Numbered from the stretch's first letter, positions 28,350-37,328 are shown. The stretch: 55,139 nt of DNA from Hyphomicrobium sp. (GCA_016716675.1 JADJVG010000017.1:1-55139), one strand, 5' to 3'. A program made the numbers and translations. Notes: generated by a model from the letters alone, not told the origin.

Positions 28350-29495
28350 TCACATTCCAATCGACGCGAAGAATATGGCGAACAATCCGTCGAGCACGAT
28401 GACCAGAAAGATGGCGGTCACCACGGATGCGGTGGTTCGGATGCCGAGCGACTCGGCGCTGCCGCCGACGCGCATGCCTTCCGTGCAGGCGACCACGCCG
28501 ATGATCAGCGCCATGAACGGGGCTTTGATCATCCCGACCTTGAAATGCGTGATGGAGATCGCGTCCTTGAGGCGGGCGACGAAAATATCCGGGCTCATGC
28601 CGCCATACAACCAGGCAACCAGTTCGCCGCCATAGAGCGCCGACATCGAACCGAGGAACGTCAGGATCGGCAGGGCGATGACGAGTGCCAGAACGCGCGG
28701 CAGCACGAGCACCTGAATCGGATCAAAGCCCATCGTGCGCAACGCGTCGATTTCTTCGCGCATTTTCATCGAGCCGAGTTCCGCGGTGTAGGAACTGCCG
28801 GAGCGGCCTGCGACCATAATCGCGACGATGAGAACGCCGATCTCGCGCAGGACCAGAATGCCGACCATATCGACGACGTAGTCGTCGGCGCCGAACTTGC
28901 GGAAATGGAAGAAGCCCTGTTGGGCGATGATGCAGCCGATCAGAAACGTGATCAGCAGAATGATAGGGATGGCCTGAAAGCCAACGCGGTCGATGTGGTG
29001 CACTGCCGACGTGAAGCGGAACGTCGATGGGTTGCGGATGGTGCGCCAAATCGCGGCGCAGATCGCGCCCAGCATGTTGAGGAGAAGCTGAAAGCTTTGC
29101 CAAGCTTCGACTGTGGCGCGGCCAACGGCTTCGAGTGTTGCAGCAGGCGTCCAGCGTCGCTCGGTGGATACGACGCGCTCTTCGCTGGCCTTGCCGACGA
29201 GCGCCAGCATATCGGCGAAACGATCGTTGACGCCTGAGATGCCGGTTTCAGTGCCGCGCGAGCGAAGTTCTCGCACGAGGTTGGCGAGGTGCCAGGCACC
29301 AAAAGTGTCGAGTTCGGCGATGTTGGCGAGATCGACGCTGACAGCCTGGGGAGGCGGGGTGGCAACGAGAAACGCCTTGATAGTCTGGTCAAGCAGCAAC
29401 GCATTGGGCGCGGTCCAATCGCCGGCAGCGATGAGCTGCGCACCGCCTGCATCGGTTGTGACGTGCAGTAGAGATTGGCTGGGAATTGCTGTCAC
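28350..29495 (-). CDS. mlaE: MlaE-family permease with N-terminal STAS domain
   Basis: This is the inner-membrane permease of an MCE-type lipid transporter. Residues about 1-110 are a STAS domain (AVSVDLANIAELDTFGAWHLANL), corresponding to the separate MlaB of E. coli. Residues about 120-381 are the MlaE permease with LVLPRVLALVIALPILTFLG, GSMSALYGGELVAWLYGG and VIGVVACTEGMRVGGSAESLG-type family signatures. The 381-residue length fits the fused form. The start is GTG 29495. It is the first gene of the operon and lies three bases before the broken ATPase gene. Confidence 0.9.
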   Translation of the reverse strand: MTAIPSQSLLHVTTDAGGAQLIAAGDWTAPNALLLDQTIKAFLVATPPPQAVSVDLANIAELDTFGAWHLANLVRELRSRGTETGISGVNDRFADMLALVGKASEERVVSTERRWTPAATLEAVGRATVEAWQSFQLLLNMLGAICAAIWRTIRNPSTFRFTSAVHHIDRVGFQAIPIILLITFLIGCIIAQQGFFHFRKFGADDYVVDMVGILVLREIGVLIVAIMVAGRSGSSYTAELGSMKMREEIDALRTMGFDPIQVLVLPRVLALVIALPILTFLGSMSALYGGELVAWLYGGMSPDIFVARLKDAISITHFKVGMIKAPFMALIIGVVACTEGMRVGGSAESLGIRTTASVVTAIFLVIVLDGLFAIFFASIGM

Positions 29496-30108
29496 GCGCT
29501 TTCGCTGTCGTCCAATAAAGTGATCAAATATACTTTAGATCATAATCACGCGGATGGAACAGTGCGACAGTCTATGATCCAGATCAAGCTGGTTGGCGCG
29601 TTCCGCCTATTTTCAGGAGCCGCAGGCACTTAAGTCTCGGGTCGCGTCATCGTTTCGTCATGAAAACTGCGGCCGTCGAGATTCCGTGCGGGGCGAATGC
29701 AACACAGCCACGGGGTATTGCCCGACGCGCAGCAATTATCGACGTCAGATCGTCCGACAACGGAATAGATCACGGCGCGGGCTCGGTTCTGTCGCGGCGC
29801 ACGACGAATGGATCGGTCGATATGACGCTGCATTCTAGATCCTATAGGGGATGCAAGACGTAGAATATCAGGTGATCTTCATGGCAATTTCTCGAGGCGC
29901 CGCGATGTGCGCTGGCGACACATCGCGCAACGCTCCGTTTGTGTCAAAGCGTGTCAGAAATCGCGCGTAAATCGATGGAAATGATGTTTCAGCCGAAACG
30001 TGTTGGTAGAGATTTTTGCATAAAGTGCTTCAGCGCGGTTCACACAAAAATGAATGCGCGTACCTCGGCGATACCAGTGTTTCAACGAGTGTGATGGAGC
30101 GATGTGAT
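29496..30108. other. Divergent intergenic region between mlaE and the PilZ gene
   Basis: About 610 bases without a convincing gene; several short frames are present but none has a ribosome site together with protein-like composition. An inverted repeat TGATC-N12-GATCA lies at 29521-29542, 26 bases upstream of the mlaE start, and could be an operator. The rest is more AT-rich than the neighbouring genes, as expected for promoter DNA. Confidence 0.4.
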
Positions 30109-30981
30109 ATGACGATGATGCAGAATCCGATTAGATATACCCCTTATGAAGAGGCGTGCGACGATACTGAGTTGCGGCTCGTAAAAGCATGGTCCCACGA
30201 GTTCCTGCATCTGGCCATGATGTCGGCATTCGTAGCGATGGGATGCAATGCGGTTTTACGGGACAATCGCGCGCACAGCCTCGCTGAAATTGAGCCCAAT
30301 ATACCGGAAGCGCCGGCGATCTATCGCGCTATCCGCCAGGGTTTGCTGGAGTTGCCGCAGCGCTATTCTCTGGCAATGCTCGCGGCGCAGGATGCTTATG
30401 GCGTCGTCGGAAAAGCGATAGACGCCTTCAACAATGTGCAGGCCATGGAACACAGCTCTGGCTATGTCATGCGCTCGGTTCTTGAAGTGTTGGCCAATAA
30501 TTGGCGCCAAGCAGCGACGTCTCTGCATCGCGCGCTTGACGTATTCGATGACAGCGGTTTGTTGCGGTCGCCCACTACGCCCGCTTCATCCATCGATACC
30601 CAATGCCCTTGGCGCATTCGGCAATTGTTAATGACGGCGGCGAGCGGTGAGACGTTGGCAGCAAGCGAATTTGCATCCGCGCGTCGTGGTAATCTGCCGG
30701 ATTGGGTGGAGCGTCGCCGCTGGGATCGCCAGAACTTCAACAAGAAGTGCGTGGTCATCGTGCGCGGAACCCCTTACGAAGCGACAATCCGCAACATCTC
30801 GCTGGGCGGAGCGTTGCTTTGCGATATGCCGCCGCTCATTCGCATGACGCCGCTGACCATCGAAACCGATGCCCGGCGCTTGCCCGCCAGTGTCATGTGG
30901 GCGCGCGATCACGCGCTTGGTGTCAAATTCGATGAGCAGTTGCATCACGATGACCCGCTCGTCGTCGCACAGGGAGACTGA
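30109..30981 (+). CDS. PilZ-domain protein with unknown helical N-terminal part
   Basis: The C-terminal roughly 85 residues form a PilZ domain, the c-di-GMP receptor fold: arginine motif ERRRWDRQNFNKK, then NISLGGALL and SVMWARDHALGVKF. The N-terminal about 200 residues are mainly helical (for example SHEFLHLAMMSAFVAMGCNAVL and YSLAMLAAQDAYGVVGKAIDAF) and match no family I recognise. There is no signal peptide. I chose ATG 30109, nine bases after GGAG; the frame is open from 30016. The window also encodes a GGDEF-EAL protein, a possible source of the ligand, but nothing links the two directly. Confidence 0.75.
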   Translation: MTMMQNPIRYTPYEEACDDTELRLVKAWSHEFLHLAMMSAFVAMGCNAVLRDNRAHSLAEIEPNIPEAPAIYRAIRQGLLELPQRYSLAMLAAQDAYGVVGKAIDAFNNVQAMEHSSGYVMRSVLEVLANNWRQAATSLHRALDVFDDSGLLRSPTTPASSIDTQCPWRIRQLLMTAASGETLAASEFASARRGNLPDWVERRRWDRQNFNKKCVVIVRGTPYEATIRNISLGGALLCDMPPLIRMTPLTIETDARRLPASVMWARDHALGVKFDEQLHHDDPLVVAQGD

Positions 30982-31075
30982 AGGTCGCCACGGGCTGCAG
31001 CCCTGAGAATACAACCGCAAGGTTGGGAGTGTAGACGAGCGTCGGGCCGTGCTAAGCAGTCATCGAACGCAATCG

Positions 31076-32262
31076 ATGATGACCAAGCACGCGATGGCCC
31101 GCAGAAACGAAAAAGTTGTGCACCCGTCGGCCGCCCCGGCGCTGAAGCAGCGTGCACATGAGCCGGACGGCGGAGATGCGCGTTGGCAATCCGTTTTGGC
31201 GCGCGACGCATCGTACGATGGCAAGTTCTTTTATTCCGTTGCGACCACCGGCATCTATTGTCGGCCGTCGTGTCCATCGCGCCGCGCCAAGCGCAGCAAC
31301 GTCGTCTTTCACGAGTCGAGCGAAGCGGCCAAGGCGGCGGGCTTTCGTGCGTGCAAGCGCTGTAAGCCGGATCAGGCGGTGCGCGATGCCGACTTGATTG
31401 CAAAAGTTGCGCAGACCTGCCGAGTGATTGAATCCGCCGACACCATGCCGAAGTTGGCGGACCTTGCTGCGCTTGCGAAGGTCAGTCCGTTCCACTTCCA
31501 TCGGGTCTTTAAGTCTGTGACTGGCGTAACGCCGAAGGCATACGCGGTGGCGCATCGCGCTTCCCGCCTGCGGGCGAACCTAGCGACAGCGGCGACGGTC
31601 ACACGCGCCATGATGGACGCTGGCTTTACGTCCAGCGGCCGGTTCTACGCGCAAAGCGCTGATGTGCTGGGCATGACGCCGGGGCGCTACAAGGCAGGAG
31701 GTACGAATACCATTCTGACATTTGCAATCGCTGAGTGCTCACTTGGTGCGATCCTGGTTGCGGCCACCGATAAGGGTATTGCCGCCATTTTGCTGGGCGA
31801 CGACCCGGCGGCGTTGCTTCGCGATCTGCAGGACCGTTTTCCGAAAGCCGAATTCGCCGGTGGCGATCGGAAATTCGAAAAGCTGGTCGCGCGCGTGATC
31901 GGCTTGGTCGAGCAGCCCGGCCGGTCAGAGCACTTGCCGCTCGACGTGCGCGGGACGGCCTTCCAGCATCAGGTCTGGACCGCGTTGAAAGCCATCCCGG
32001 CGGGGAGACGGCCAGCTATCGGGAGATTGCGGCGCGCATCGGCAAGCCAAAGGCGTACAGGGCGGTGGCGCTGGCGTGCTGCGCAAACCCCGTCGCGGTG
32101 GCGATCCCCTGCCACCGCGTTGTTCGCACGGACGGCGGGCTTGCCGGCTATCGCTGGGGGCTTGCGCGCAAGCGCACACTTCTAGAACGTGAGGTTGAGG
32201 CACAACTTGAGGCACAGGGGACACGTCGCCGCCAGCGGCGCGATGACGGTTGCGAGGAATAG
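31076..32262 (+). pseudogene. ada: Bifunctional Ada regulator/O6-methylguanine-DNA methyltransferase, frameshifted
   Basis: Ada repairs alkylated DNA and activates the adaptive response. The first frame holds the zinc-binding domain (YDGKFFYSVATTGIYCRPSCPSR, CKRCKPDQA), an AraC-type helix-turn-helix (VSPFHFHRVFKSVTGVTPKAY) and the start of the methyltransferase domain (GTAFQHQVWTALKAIPAG). At 32002-32005 (GGGG) the frame breaks. The continuation TASYREIAARIGKP and the active-site IPCHRVVRTDGGLAGYRWG are in the next frame to 32262. One extra G restores the whole protein. Without it the active-site cysteine is lost. A homopolymer error in the sequence is a real possibility. Start choice among GTG 31049 and ATG 31076/31079 is uncertain. 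Confidence 0.85.
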
Positions 32263-32341
32263 CGACGCGGGGTTGAACTCCATCGCAGATGCCCCATATC
32301 CCGCGTCTCAGCGGCCTGCTGATTGGGGACCGATATCGCAC

Positions 32342-32896
32342 ATGCATGTTAAAGACGCACCGGACGGTTACGGCATCGTCTCGCGGCTATTCCACTGGCT
32401 GATGGCGATTGCGATCTTCGGCCTTTTCGGGCTGGGCTGGTGGATGGTCGAGCTGGATTACTACAGTCCGTATTATGTCAGCGCGCCTAATCTGCATCGC
32501 AGCGTCGGCATCCTCCTATTCATCGCTTTGCTCGCGCGCATTTTCTGGCGCTGCCTGAACATCAAACCCGACGATGCGGATTTGACCGCCATGGAACGCA
32601 TGGCGTCGCGGTTCGTGCATATCGGATTTTATCCGCTCCTCATCGCGCTTTCGATTAGCGGCTATCTCATCTCGACGCCGGGTGGACGCGCAATCGATGT
32701 GTTCGGATTGTTCAGCGTGCCGTCGATCGTTCAACAGAAGGGGTTGGAGGATTCCGCCGGTTGGGTGCACTGGGCGCTCGCCTATGGTGTGATTGCGCTG
32801 GCTGTGGTGCACACGGCGGGCGCACTGAAACACCATTTTATCGACAAAGGATCGTCGTTGATGCGCATGTGGTCTGGCCCTCAACGGCCAAATTAG
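32342..32896 (+). CDS. Cytochrome b561 family protein
   Basis: A di-haem b membrane protein of the bacterial b561 type (YodB/CybB), which moves electrons between quinol and small periplasmic acceptors. It starts near PDGYGIVSRLFHWLMAIAIFG and has four hydrophobic helices with paired histidines (RLFHW, NLHRSVG, VHIGFYPLL, WVHWALAYG, VVHTAGALKHHF). The 184-residue length is typical. The frame is open upstream to 32189; I chose ATG 32342 because homology begins there. It is followed 59 bases later by a YceI gene, and b561-YceI pairs are common. Confidence 0.88.
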   Translation: MHVKDAPDGYGIVSRLFHWLMAIAIFGLFGLGWWMVELDYYSPYYVSAPNLHRSVGILLFIALLARIFWRCLNIKPDDADLTAMERMASRFVHIGFYPLLIALSISGYLISTPGGRAIDVFGLFSVPSIVQQKGLEDSAGWVHWALAYGVIALAVVHTAGALKHHFIDKGSSLMRMWSGPQRPN

Positions 32897-32955
32897 TTCG
32901 GCGGATTGGTTTCTATGCACTATAGCTTTCCCCATCAGACAGAGGAAATTCACGC

Positions 32956-33534
32956 ATGACGTTACGCTTCGCCTCCCTTGCAGCTCTTGCGCTGTCATTC
33001 GTTATGTCCGTGCCCGCGGGCGCCGCCGACTACGAGATCGACAGCAAAGGCGCGCACGCTTCGATCAACTTCCGCGTCAAGCATCTGGGCTACAGTTGGC
33101 TGGTCGGCCGCTTCGATACGTTCACCGGTTCGTTCAGCTATGACAACAAGGCAATCGACAAATCGTCAGTGAAAGTTGAGATCGACACGGCGAGCGTCAA
33201 CACCAACCACGCCGAACGCGACAAGCATCTGCGCAGCGCGGATTTCCTCGACGTTGTTAAATTCCCGAAGGTGACATTTGTCAGCAAATCGGTGACGCCG
33301 GCGGGCGACGGCAAGGCCACCATCGTCGGCGATTTGACGCTGCGCGGCGTCACCAAGGAAGTCTCAATCGCTGCCGTGGGCATTGGCGGCGGTGACGATC
33401 CCTGGGGCGGCGTGCGTCAGGGTTTCGAGGGTACGACCAAGTTCACGATGGCTGATTTCGGCATCCCGAAGGATCTCGGGCCGGCCTCGAAAGAGGTTGA
33501 GCTGACGTTGCACGTCGAAGGCATCCTCAAATAG
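32956..33534 (+). CDS. yceI: YceI-family periplasmic protein
   Basis: A 192-residue exported lipocalin-like protein. It has a Sec signal peptide (about residues 1-23, ending AGAADYEID). The mature part is typical of YceI: YEIDSKGAHASINFRVKHLGYSW, GRFDTFTGSF, VNTNHAERDKHLRSADFLDV, FPKVTFVSKSV and GDLTLRGVTKEV. Members bind isoprenoids such as polyprenyl chains. GAGGAAA precedes ATG 32956. It is probably co-transcribed with the b561 gene. Confidence 0.92.
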   Translation: MTLRFASLAALALSFVMSVPAGAADYEIDSKGAHASINFRVKHLGYSWLVGRFDTFTGSFSYDNKAIDKSSVKVEIDTASVNTNHAERDKHLRSADFLDVVKFPKVTFVSKSVTPAGDGKATIVGDLTLRGVTKEVSIAAVGIGGGDDPWGGVRQGFEGTTKFTMADFGIPKDLGPASKEVELTLHVEGILK

Positions 33535-33576
33535 TGCGCCGAGCGTCGCATTTTTGTGACGGTTGATAAGGATGAA

Positions 33577-33611
33577 ACGAGGGGCTCAACCGGGTGGTTT
33601 GGGCCCTTCGT
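33577..33611 (+). terminator. Hairpin after yceI, probable terminator
   Basis: A 12-bp stem pairs ACGAGGGGCTCA (33577-33588) with TGGGCCCTTCGT (33600-33611), with two G-U pairs and an 11-base loop. It lies 40 bases after the yceI stop. There is no clear T-run, so the call is moderate. Confidence 0.45.
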
Positions 33612-33653
33612 CGTTATTGTGCGGGGCGGTAAACTGGCTTAAAAAGCCGCCCC

Positions 33654-34625
33654 ATGGTCACACTCATCGATCGGACGCCCGGCGTCTCAGAAACTGTTCG
33701 TCCGCGGCACCCGGAAAAGGCCGCGAAGCCCGATACGCCGCGTCTAGCGAAGCCCGCGTGGTTGCGCGTGCGCGCCGGTGGCTCCAAGGCGTATGCCGAG
33801 ACCCATACGATCGTAAAAGAGAATGGGCTGCACACGGTCTGTCAGGAAGCCGGCTGCCCCAATATCGGCGAATGCTGGGAAAAGCGCCACGCCACCATGA
33901 TGATCATGGGTGCGATTTGCACGCGCGCCTGCGCGTTCTGTAACGTGGCGACGGGACTGCCGCATGCGCTCGACGCCGCCGAACCTCAGCGCGTTGCCGA
34001 TGCGGTCGCGCGCCTCGGTCTCGAACACGTCGTCGTCACCTCGGTCGATCGTGATGATCTGGCCGATGGCGGCGCCAGACATTTCGCCGAAACCATCACC
34101 GCGATCCGCCGCGCCCATCCGTCGGCAACGATTGAGGTTTTGACGCCCGATTTCCTGCGCAAGGAAGGCGCCCTCGAAATCGTCATCGAGGCGCGGCCTG
34201 ATGTGTTCAACCACAATCTTGAAACGGTGCCGGGGCTGTACCCGCGCATTCGTCCGGGCGCGCGGTACTTCCATTCGTTGCGGCTGCTGCAGCGCGCAAA
34301 GGAACTCGATCCCGAAGTGTTCACCAAATCCGGCATCATGGTCGGGCTTGGGGAAACGCGCGACGAGGTTTTGCAAGAGCTCGACGACATGCGCTCCGCC
34401 AATGTTGATTTTCTGACCATAGGCCAGTATCTGCAGCCGACGCTGAAGCACGCCGAAGTGAAGCGCTACGTCGAGCCGGCGGAATTCGACGATCTGAAAA
34501 CGATCGGTAAAGCCAAGGGCTTTCTGCTGGTCGCGTCGTCGCCGCTGACGCGCTCGTCGTATCATGCGGGCGATGACTTCGTGCAATTGCGTGAAGCCCG
34601 CCGCGCGCAACTTCGCAGCGCCTGA
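33654..34625 (+). CDS. lipA: Lipoyl synthase
   Basis: LipA is a radical-SAM enzyme that inserts two sulfurs into octanoyl chains on lipoyl domains. The auxiliary cluster cysteines appear in VCQEAGCPNIGECW and the radical-SAM CxxxCxxC in CTRACAFCNVATG. Other conserved segments are VVTSVDRDDLADGGARHF, VFNHNLETVP, KSGIMVGLGETRDEV and the C-terminal SSYHAGDDF. The length of 323 residues is normal. Its ATG follows a GC-rich stretch without an obvious ribosome site. The hydroxypyruvate isomerase gene follows 35 bases later. Confidence 0.96.
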   Translation: MVTLIDRTPGVSETVRPRHPEKAAKPDTPRLAKPAWLRVRAGGSKAYAETHTIVKENGLHTVCQEAGCPNIGECWEKRHATMMIMGAICTRACAFCNVATGLPHALDAAEPQRVADAVARLGLEHVVVTSVDRDDLADGGARHFAETITAIRRAHPSATIEVLTPDFLRKEGALEIVIEARPDVFNHNLETVPGLYPRIRPGARYFHSLRLLQRAKELDPEVFTKSGIMVGLGETRDEVLQELDDMRSANVDFLTIGQYLQPTLKHAEVKRYVEPAEFDDLKTIGKAKGFLLVASSPLTRSSYHAGDDFVQLREARRAQLRSA

Positions 34626-34660
34626 CGGCGCTTTCCCGAACCGAGGCCGTAGGTCGTCGC

Positions 34661-35446
34661 ATGGCGAAATTCTCAGCCAACCTATCGATGCTGTTCAACG
34701 AAGTGCCGTTTCTCGACCGCTTCAGAGCGGCGTCCAAGGCGGGGTTTCGTGGTGTCGAATACGTGTCGCCGTTTGAGTATTATCCGGGCGACATTGCCGA
34801 CCGGCTGAAGGCCAATAGGCTGAGCCAGGTGCTGTTCAATCTGCCGGTGGGCGATTGGGCGGCCGGCGAGCGCGGCATCGCGATTTTTCCCGAACGGCGC
34901 GACGAATTTCGCGACGGCGTCGCGACCGCTATCCGATATGCGAAAGCCCTCGATTGTCCGCAGGTCAATTGCCTCGCCGGCATCGCACCAGCGGACGCGG
35001 ACGCCGCACTGCTGCGCGACACGTTCGTCGAAAACCTGCGCTATGCGAGTGGGGAACTGCAGCGCGCCGGTGTTCGTTTGCTGATCGAGCCGATCAACAC
35101 GCGCGACATGCCGGGCTTCTTCTTGAACACGTCGCGGCAGGCGCTCGACCTGATCGCCGACGTGGGCTCGCCGAACCTGTTTCTGCAATACGACGTCTAT
35201 CACATGCACGTCATGGAGGGCGATCTGGCGCCGACGATCTCGCGCGCACTTGCGCTGATCAAGCATGTCCAGATCGCCGATAACCCGGGCCGTCATGAAC
35301 CGGGCAGCGGTGAGATCGATTATCCCGCCATTATCCGCCATCTCGACCACGTCGGCTACGACGGTTGGGTCGGTGCGGAATATAAGCCGGCCACCACCAC
35401 CCTCGACGGTCTTGGCTGGATGGCCCGTCTTGGCGCCGCCTCGTAG
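34661..35446 (+). CDS. hyi: Hydroxypyruvate isomerase family protein
   Basis: A 261-residue TIM-barrel protein of the AP-endonuclease-2/xylose-isomerase superfamily. It closely follows the Hyi pattern: FSANLSMLFNEVPFLDRF, FRGVEYVSPFEY, LIEPINTRDMPGFFLN, QYDVYHMHVMEGDL, HVQIADNPGRHEPGSGEI and a final GAEYKP. Catalytic glutamates and metal ligands are in these segments. The enzyme interconverts hydroxypyruvate and tartronate semialdehyde; hydroxypyruvate is a serine-cycle intermediate, which would suit a methylotroph, though that link is inferred. A strong terminator lies about 130 bases after its stop. Confidence 0.88.
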   Translation: MAKFSANLSMLFNEVPFLDRFRAASKAGFRGVEYVSPFEYYPGDIADRLKANRLSQVLFNLPVGDWAAGERGIAIFPERRDEFRDGVATAIRYAKALDCPQVNCLAGIAPADADAALLRDTFVENLRYASGELQRAGVRLLIEPINTRDMPGFFLNTSRQALDLIADVGSPNLFLQYDVYHMHVMEGDLAPTISRALALIKHVQIADNPGRHEPGSGEIDYPAIIRHLDHVGYDGWVGAEYKPATTTLDGLGWMARLGAAS

Positions 35447-35542
35447 GCGCCAAGCGGCGGAGTTGCACGCGCACCATGCGGTTGCGCAATTCAGACAAGA
35501 GTCCGCCTAGGTTGCGTCATACGACTCAGTCACTGATGGTGA

Positions 35543-36274
35543 ATGACGACCCTGACCCCGACGTCCTTCCAACTTGGGCGCGCCAGCTTAGCTGCTGGCG
35601 CGCTTTTTTGCTTGTCGCTTGCGGTGGCTGGAATTGTTTGGGCGGGCATGGAAACACCATCACAGGAACCGGCGTCGTTCTCCGGTCCGGCAACGGTGGT
35701 GGATGGCGATACCATTGACATCGGCGGCCAGCGGATCCGCCTGGAAGGCATCGACGCACCGGAAACGGCGCAGACCTGCCAGCGGGCGGACGGGCGGACG
35801 TGGCCGTGCGGACGCCGCGCGTCGAGCGCCCTCGCCAAGTTGATCGGCGGTCAGGAGGTCGTCTGCGATAGCCGCGGCAGCGACAAGTACCGTCGCCGTC
35901 TGGCGGTGTGCTTCGCCAAAGGGCAGGACATCAATGCGGCGATGGTAAAGGCCGGAATGGCTTGGGCCTTCGTCCGCTATTCCGACACCTATACGGTCGA
36001 AGAAAGCCAAGCCCGCCAAGCCCTTGCCGGCGTGTGGCAGGGGCCCGCCGAAGCGCCCTGGGAGTTCCGCCACAAGGGCTGGAGCGCCGCGCAATCCTCA
36101 GCGCCAAACGGTTGCGCCATCAAAGGCAACGTCTCGAACAAGGGCCATATCTACCACATGCCGTGGAGCCCCTGGTATCGCCGCGTTACGATCGAAGCCG
36201 ACCGCGGAGAACGCTGGTTCTGCTCGGAAACCGAGGCGCAGGCTGCCGGGTGGCGCCCGGCGTTCACACTTTGA
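35543..36274 (+). CDS. Staphylococcal-nuclease-like (thermonuclease) family protein, N-terminus uncertain
   Basis: The core is an SNase OB-fold: ATVVDGDTIDIGGQRIRLEGIDAPE (about residues 50-73), DKYRRRLAVC and NAAMVKAGMAWAF. Arg and Asp/Glu positions of the catalytic site are present (RLEGIDAPE, YRRRL). A C-terminal extension contains paired cysteines. A hydrophobic segment at about 16-35 looks like an export signal, but the same DNA (35578-35609) forms a strong rho-independent terminator. Translation may therefore start downstream, for example at ATG 35648, and the apparent signal could be chance. With the first ATG the protein has 243 residues. Confidence 0.75.
   Translation: MTTLTPTSFQLGRASLAAGALFCLSLAVAGIVWAGMETPSQEPASFSGPATVVDGDTIDIGGQRIRLEGIDAPETAQTCQRADGRTWPCGRRASSALAKLIGGQEVVCDSRGSDKYRRRLAVCFAKGQDINAAMVKAGMAWAFVRYSDTYTVEESQARQALAGVWQGPAEAPWEFRHKGWSAAQSSAPNGCAIKGNVSNKGHIYHMPWSPWYRRVTIEADRGERWFCSETEAQAAGWRPAFTL
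35578..35609 (+). terminator. Strong rho-independent terminator inside the nuclease ORF
   Basis: A perfect 10-bp stem GCGCGCCAGC/GCTGGCGCGC with a 6-base loop is followed directly by six Ts (35604-35609). It is the likely end of the hyi transcript. It falls within the first 25 codons of the predicted nuclease-like gene. Confidence 0.8.
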
Positions 36275-36407
36275 AGCGGTTGAGCGGCTGCGTCCGACGT
36301 TGACCGGATACGCGGATTCAGCCTATTTTACGGGCGATTGCGGGCGGCCTTGGCTGCCCGCACTGTCATGATACCCATCTTGGCCAGCAGAACAAACCGG
36401 AGTCGAC

Positions 36408-37226
36408 ATGCGCAGTTTTTTCGGACGTGCACTGGTCGCGGCCTTCGCATTCGCGGGTTTATCATTTGTCGCCGCGCCGTCCTTTGCCGGGAATGCGTGG
36501 GAAGAAATTCGCGGCAGTCTTTACGGCGACCGCAAGATTGAAGACGGCCGGGGCATGGTGGTTTTGACGGCACCGGGCCGCCCTGAGGATATGCGCGTCG
36601 TTCCGATTTCGATTTCAGCCAACGCCAAAGCCGGCCAGACCATCAAGACGGTCAACTTTATCATCGATGAGAACCCGACGCCGGTCGTCGCCGTGTTCCA
36701 CATGGGGCCGGGCCGCACCTCCGTTGCGTTGAATTCAAACTTCCGCGTCGATCGCCAATCAGATGTCCGTGCCGTGGTCGAAACCGACGACGGCAAGCTC
36801 TACATGGTTTCGCAACTCATCAAGTTCGCTGGCGGCCAGTCTTCGTGCTCAGCGCCGCCGACCGGCGATCCTGCCGAGATCGCGGCCAACATGGGCAAAA
36901 TGAACCTCACCGACGTAAAACCGACAGAAGGGGCTGCGTCGACCACGCTGGCCCGCGCCCGGATTGACCTCAATCATCCCAATCACACGGGCATGGTGAT
37001 GGATCAGATTACGTTGCTGTACACGCCGATGAAGATGATTTCTGAGGTTATCGTCCGTCACGGCGACGAGGTCGTATTCACGTCGGAAGGATCGATCGGG
37101 CTGTCGCAAAACCCGATGATCGAATTCGATTACCCGCGCGGCGGGGCCGAGACGCTCGAAGTGACCATGAAGGATACCGACGGCGGCACCTGGACCAAGT
37201 CGTTCGCAATCAGACCGCAGAGCTAA
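36408..37226 (+). CDS. Fused SoxYZ-like carrier protein (quinoprotein dehydrogenase-associated type)
   Basis: A 272-residue exported protein with a Sec signal (cleavage near residue 27, SFAGNAW). The first domain resembles SoxY (WEEIRGSLYGDRKI, ISANAKAGQTIKTVNFIIDENPTPVVAVF). The second resembles SoxZ (ARIDLNHPNHTGMVMD, MISEVIVRHGDEVVF, LEVTMKDTDGGTW). In sulfur oxidation these are separate subunits, and SoxY carries substrate on a GGCGG tail. That tail is missing here, as in the fused proteins found next to PQQ-dependent alcohol dehydrogenases in methylotrophs. No dehydrogenase gene is in this window, so its partner is not visible. Confidence 0.8.
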   Translation: MRSFFGRALVAAFAFAGLSFVAAPSFAGNAWEEIRGSLYGDRKIEDGRGMVVLTAPGRPEDMRVVPISISANAKAGQTIKTVNFIIDENPTPVVAVFHMGPGRTSVALNSNFRVDRQSDVRAVVETDDGKLYMVSQLIKFAGGQSSCSAPPTGDPAEIAANMGKMNLTDVKPTEGAASTTLARARIDLNHPNHTGMVMDQITLLYTPMKMISEVIVRHGDEVVFTSEGSIGLSQNPMIEFDYPRGGAETLEVTMKDTDGGTWTKSFAIRPQS

Positions 37227-37292
37227 GGCGCTCGCCTGCCGCGTCACGATCTGGAATGGTTGTCTGAACGGACGAACGGACGGAATGAAACG

Positions 37293-37328
37293 AAAAAGCG
37301 CGCAACCGATGGGGTTGCGCGCTTTTTT
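37293..37328. terminator. Bidirectional rho-independent terminator
   Basis: A perfect 15-bp stem AAAAAGCGCGCAACC/GGTTGCGCGCTTTTT with a 5-base loop lies between the convergent SoxYZ-like and OmpA genes. A- and T-runs on the two sides allow it to stop transcription from both directions. Confidence 0.92.
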
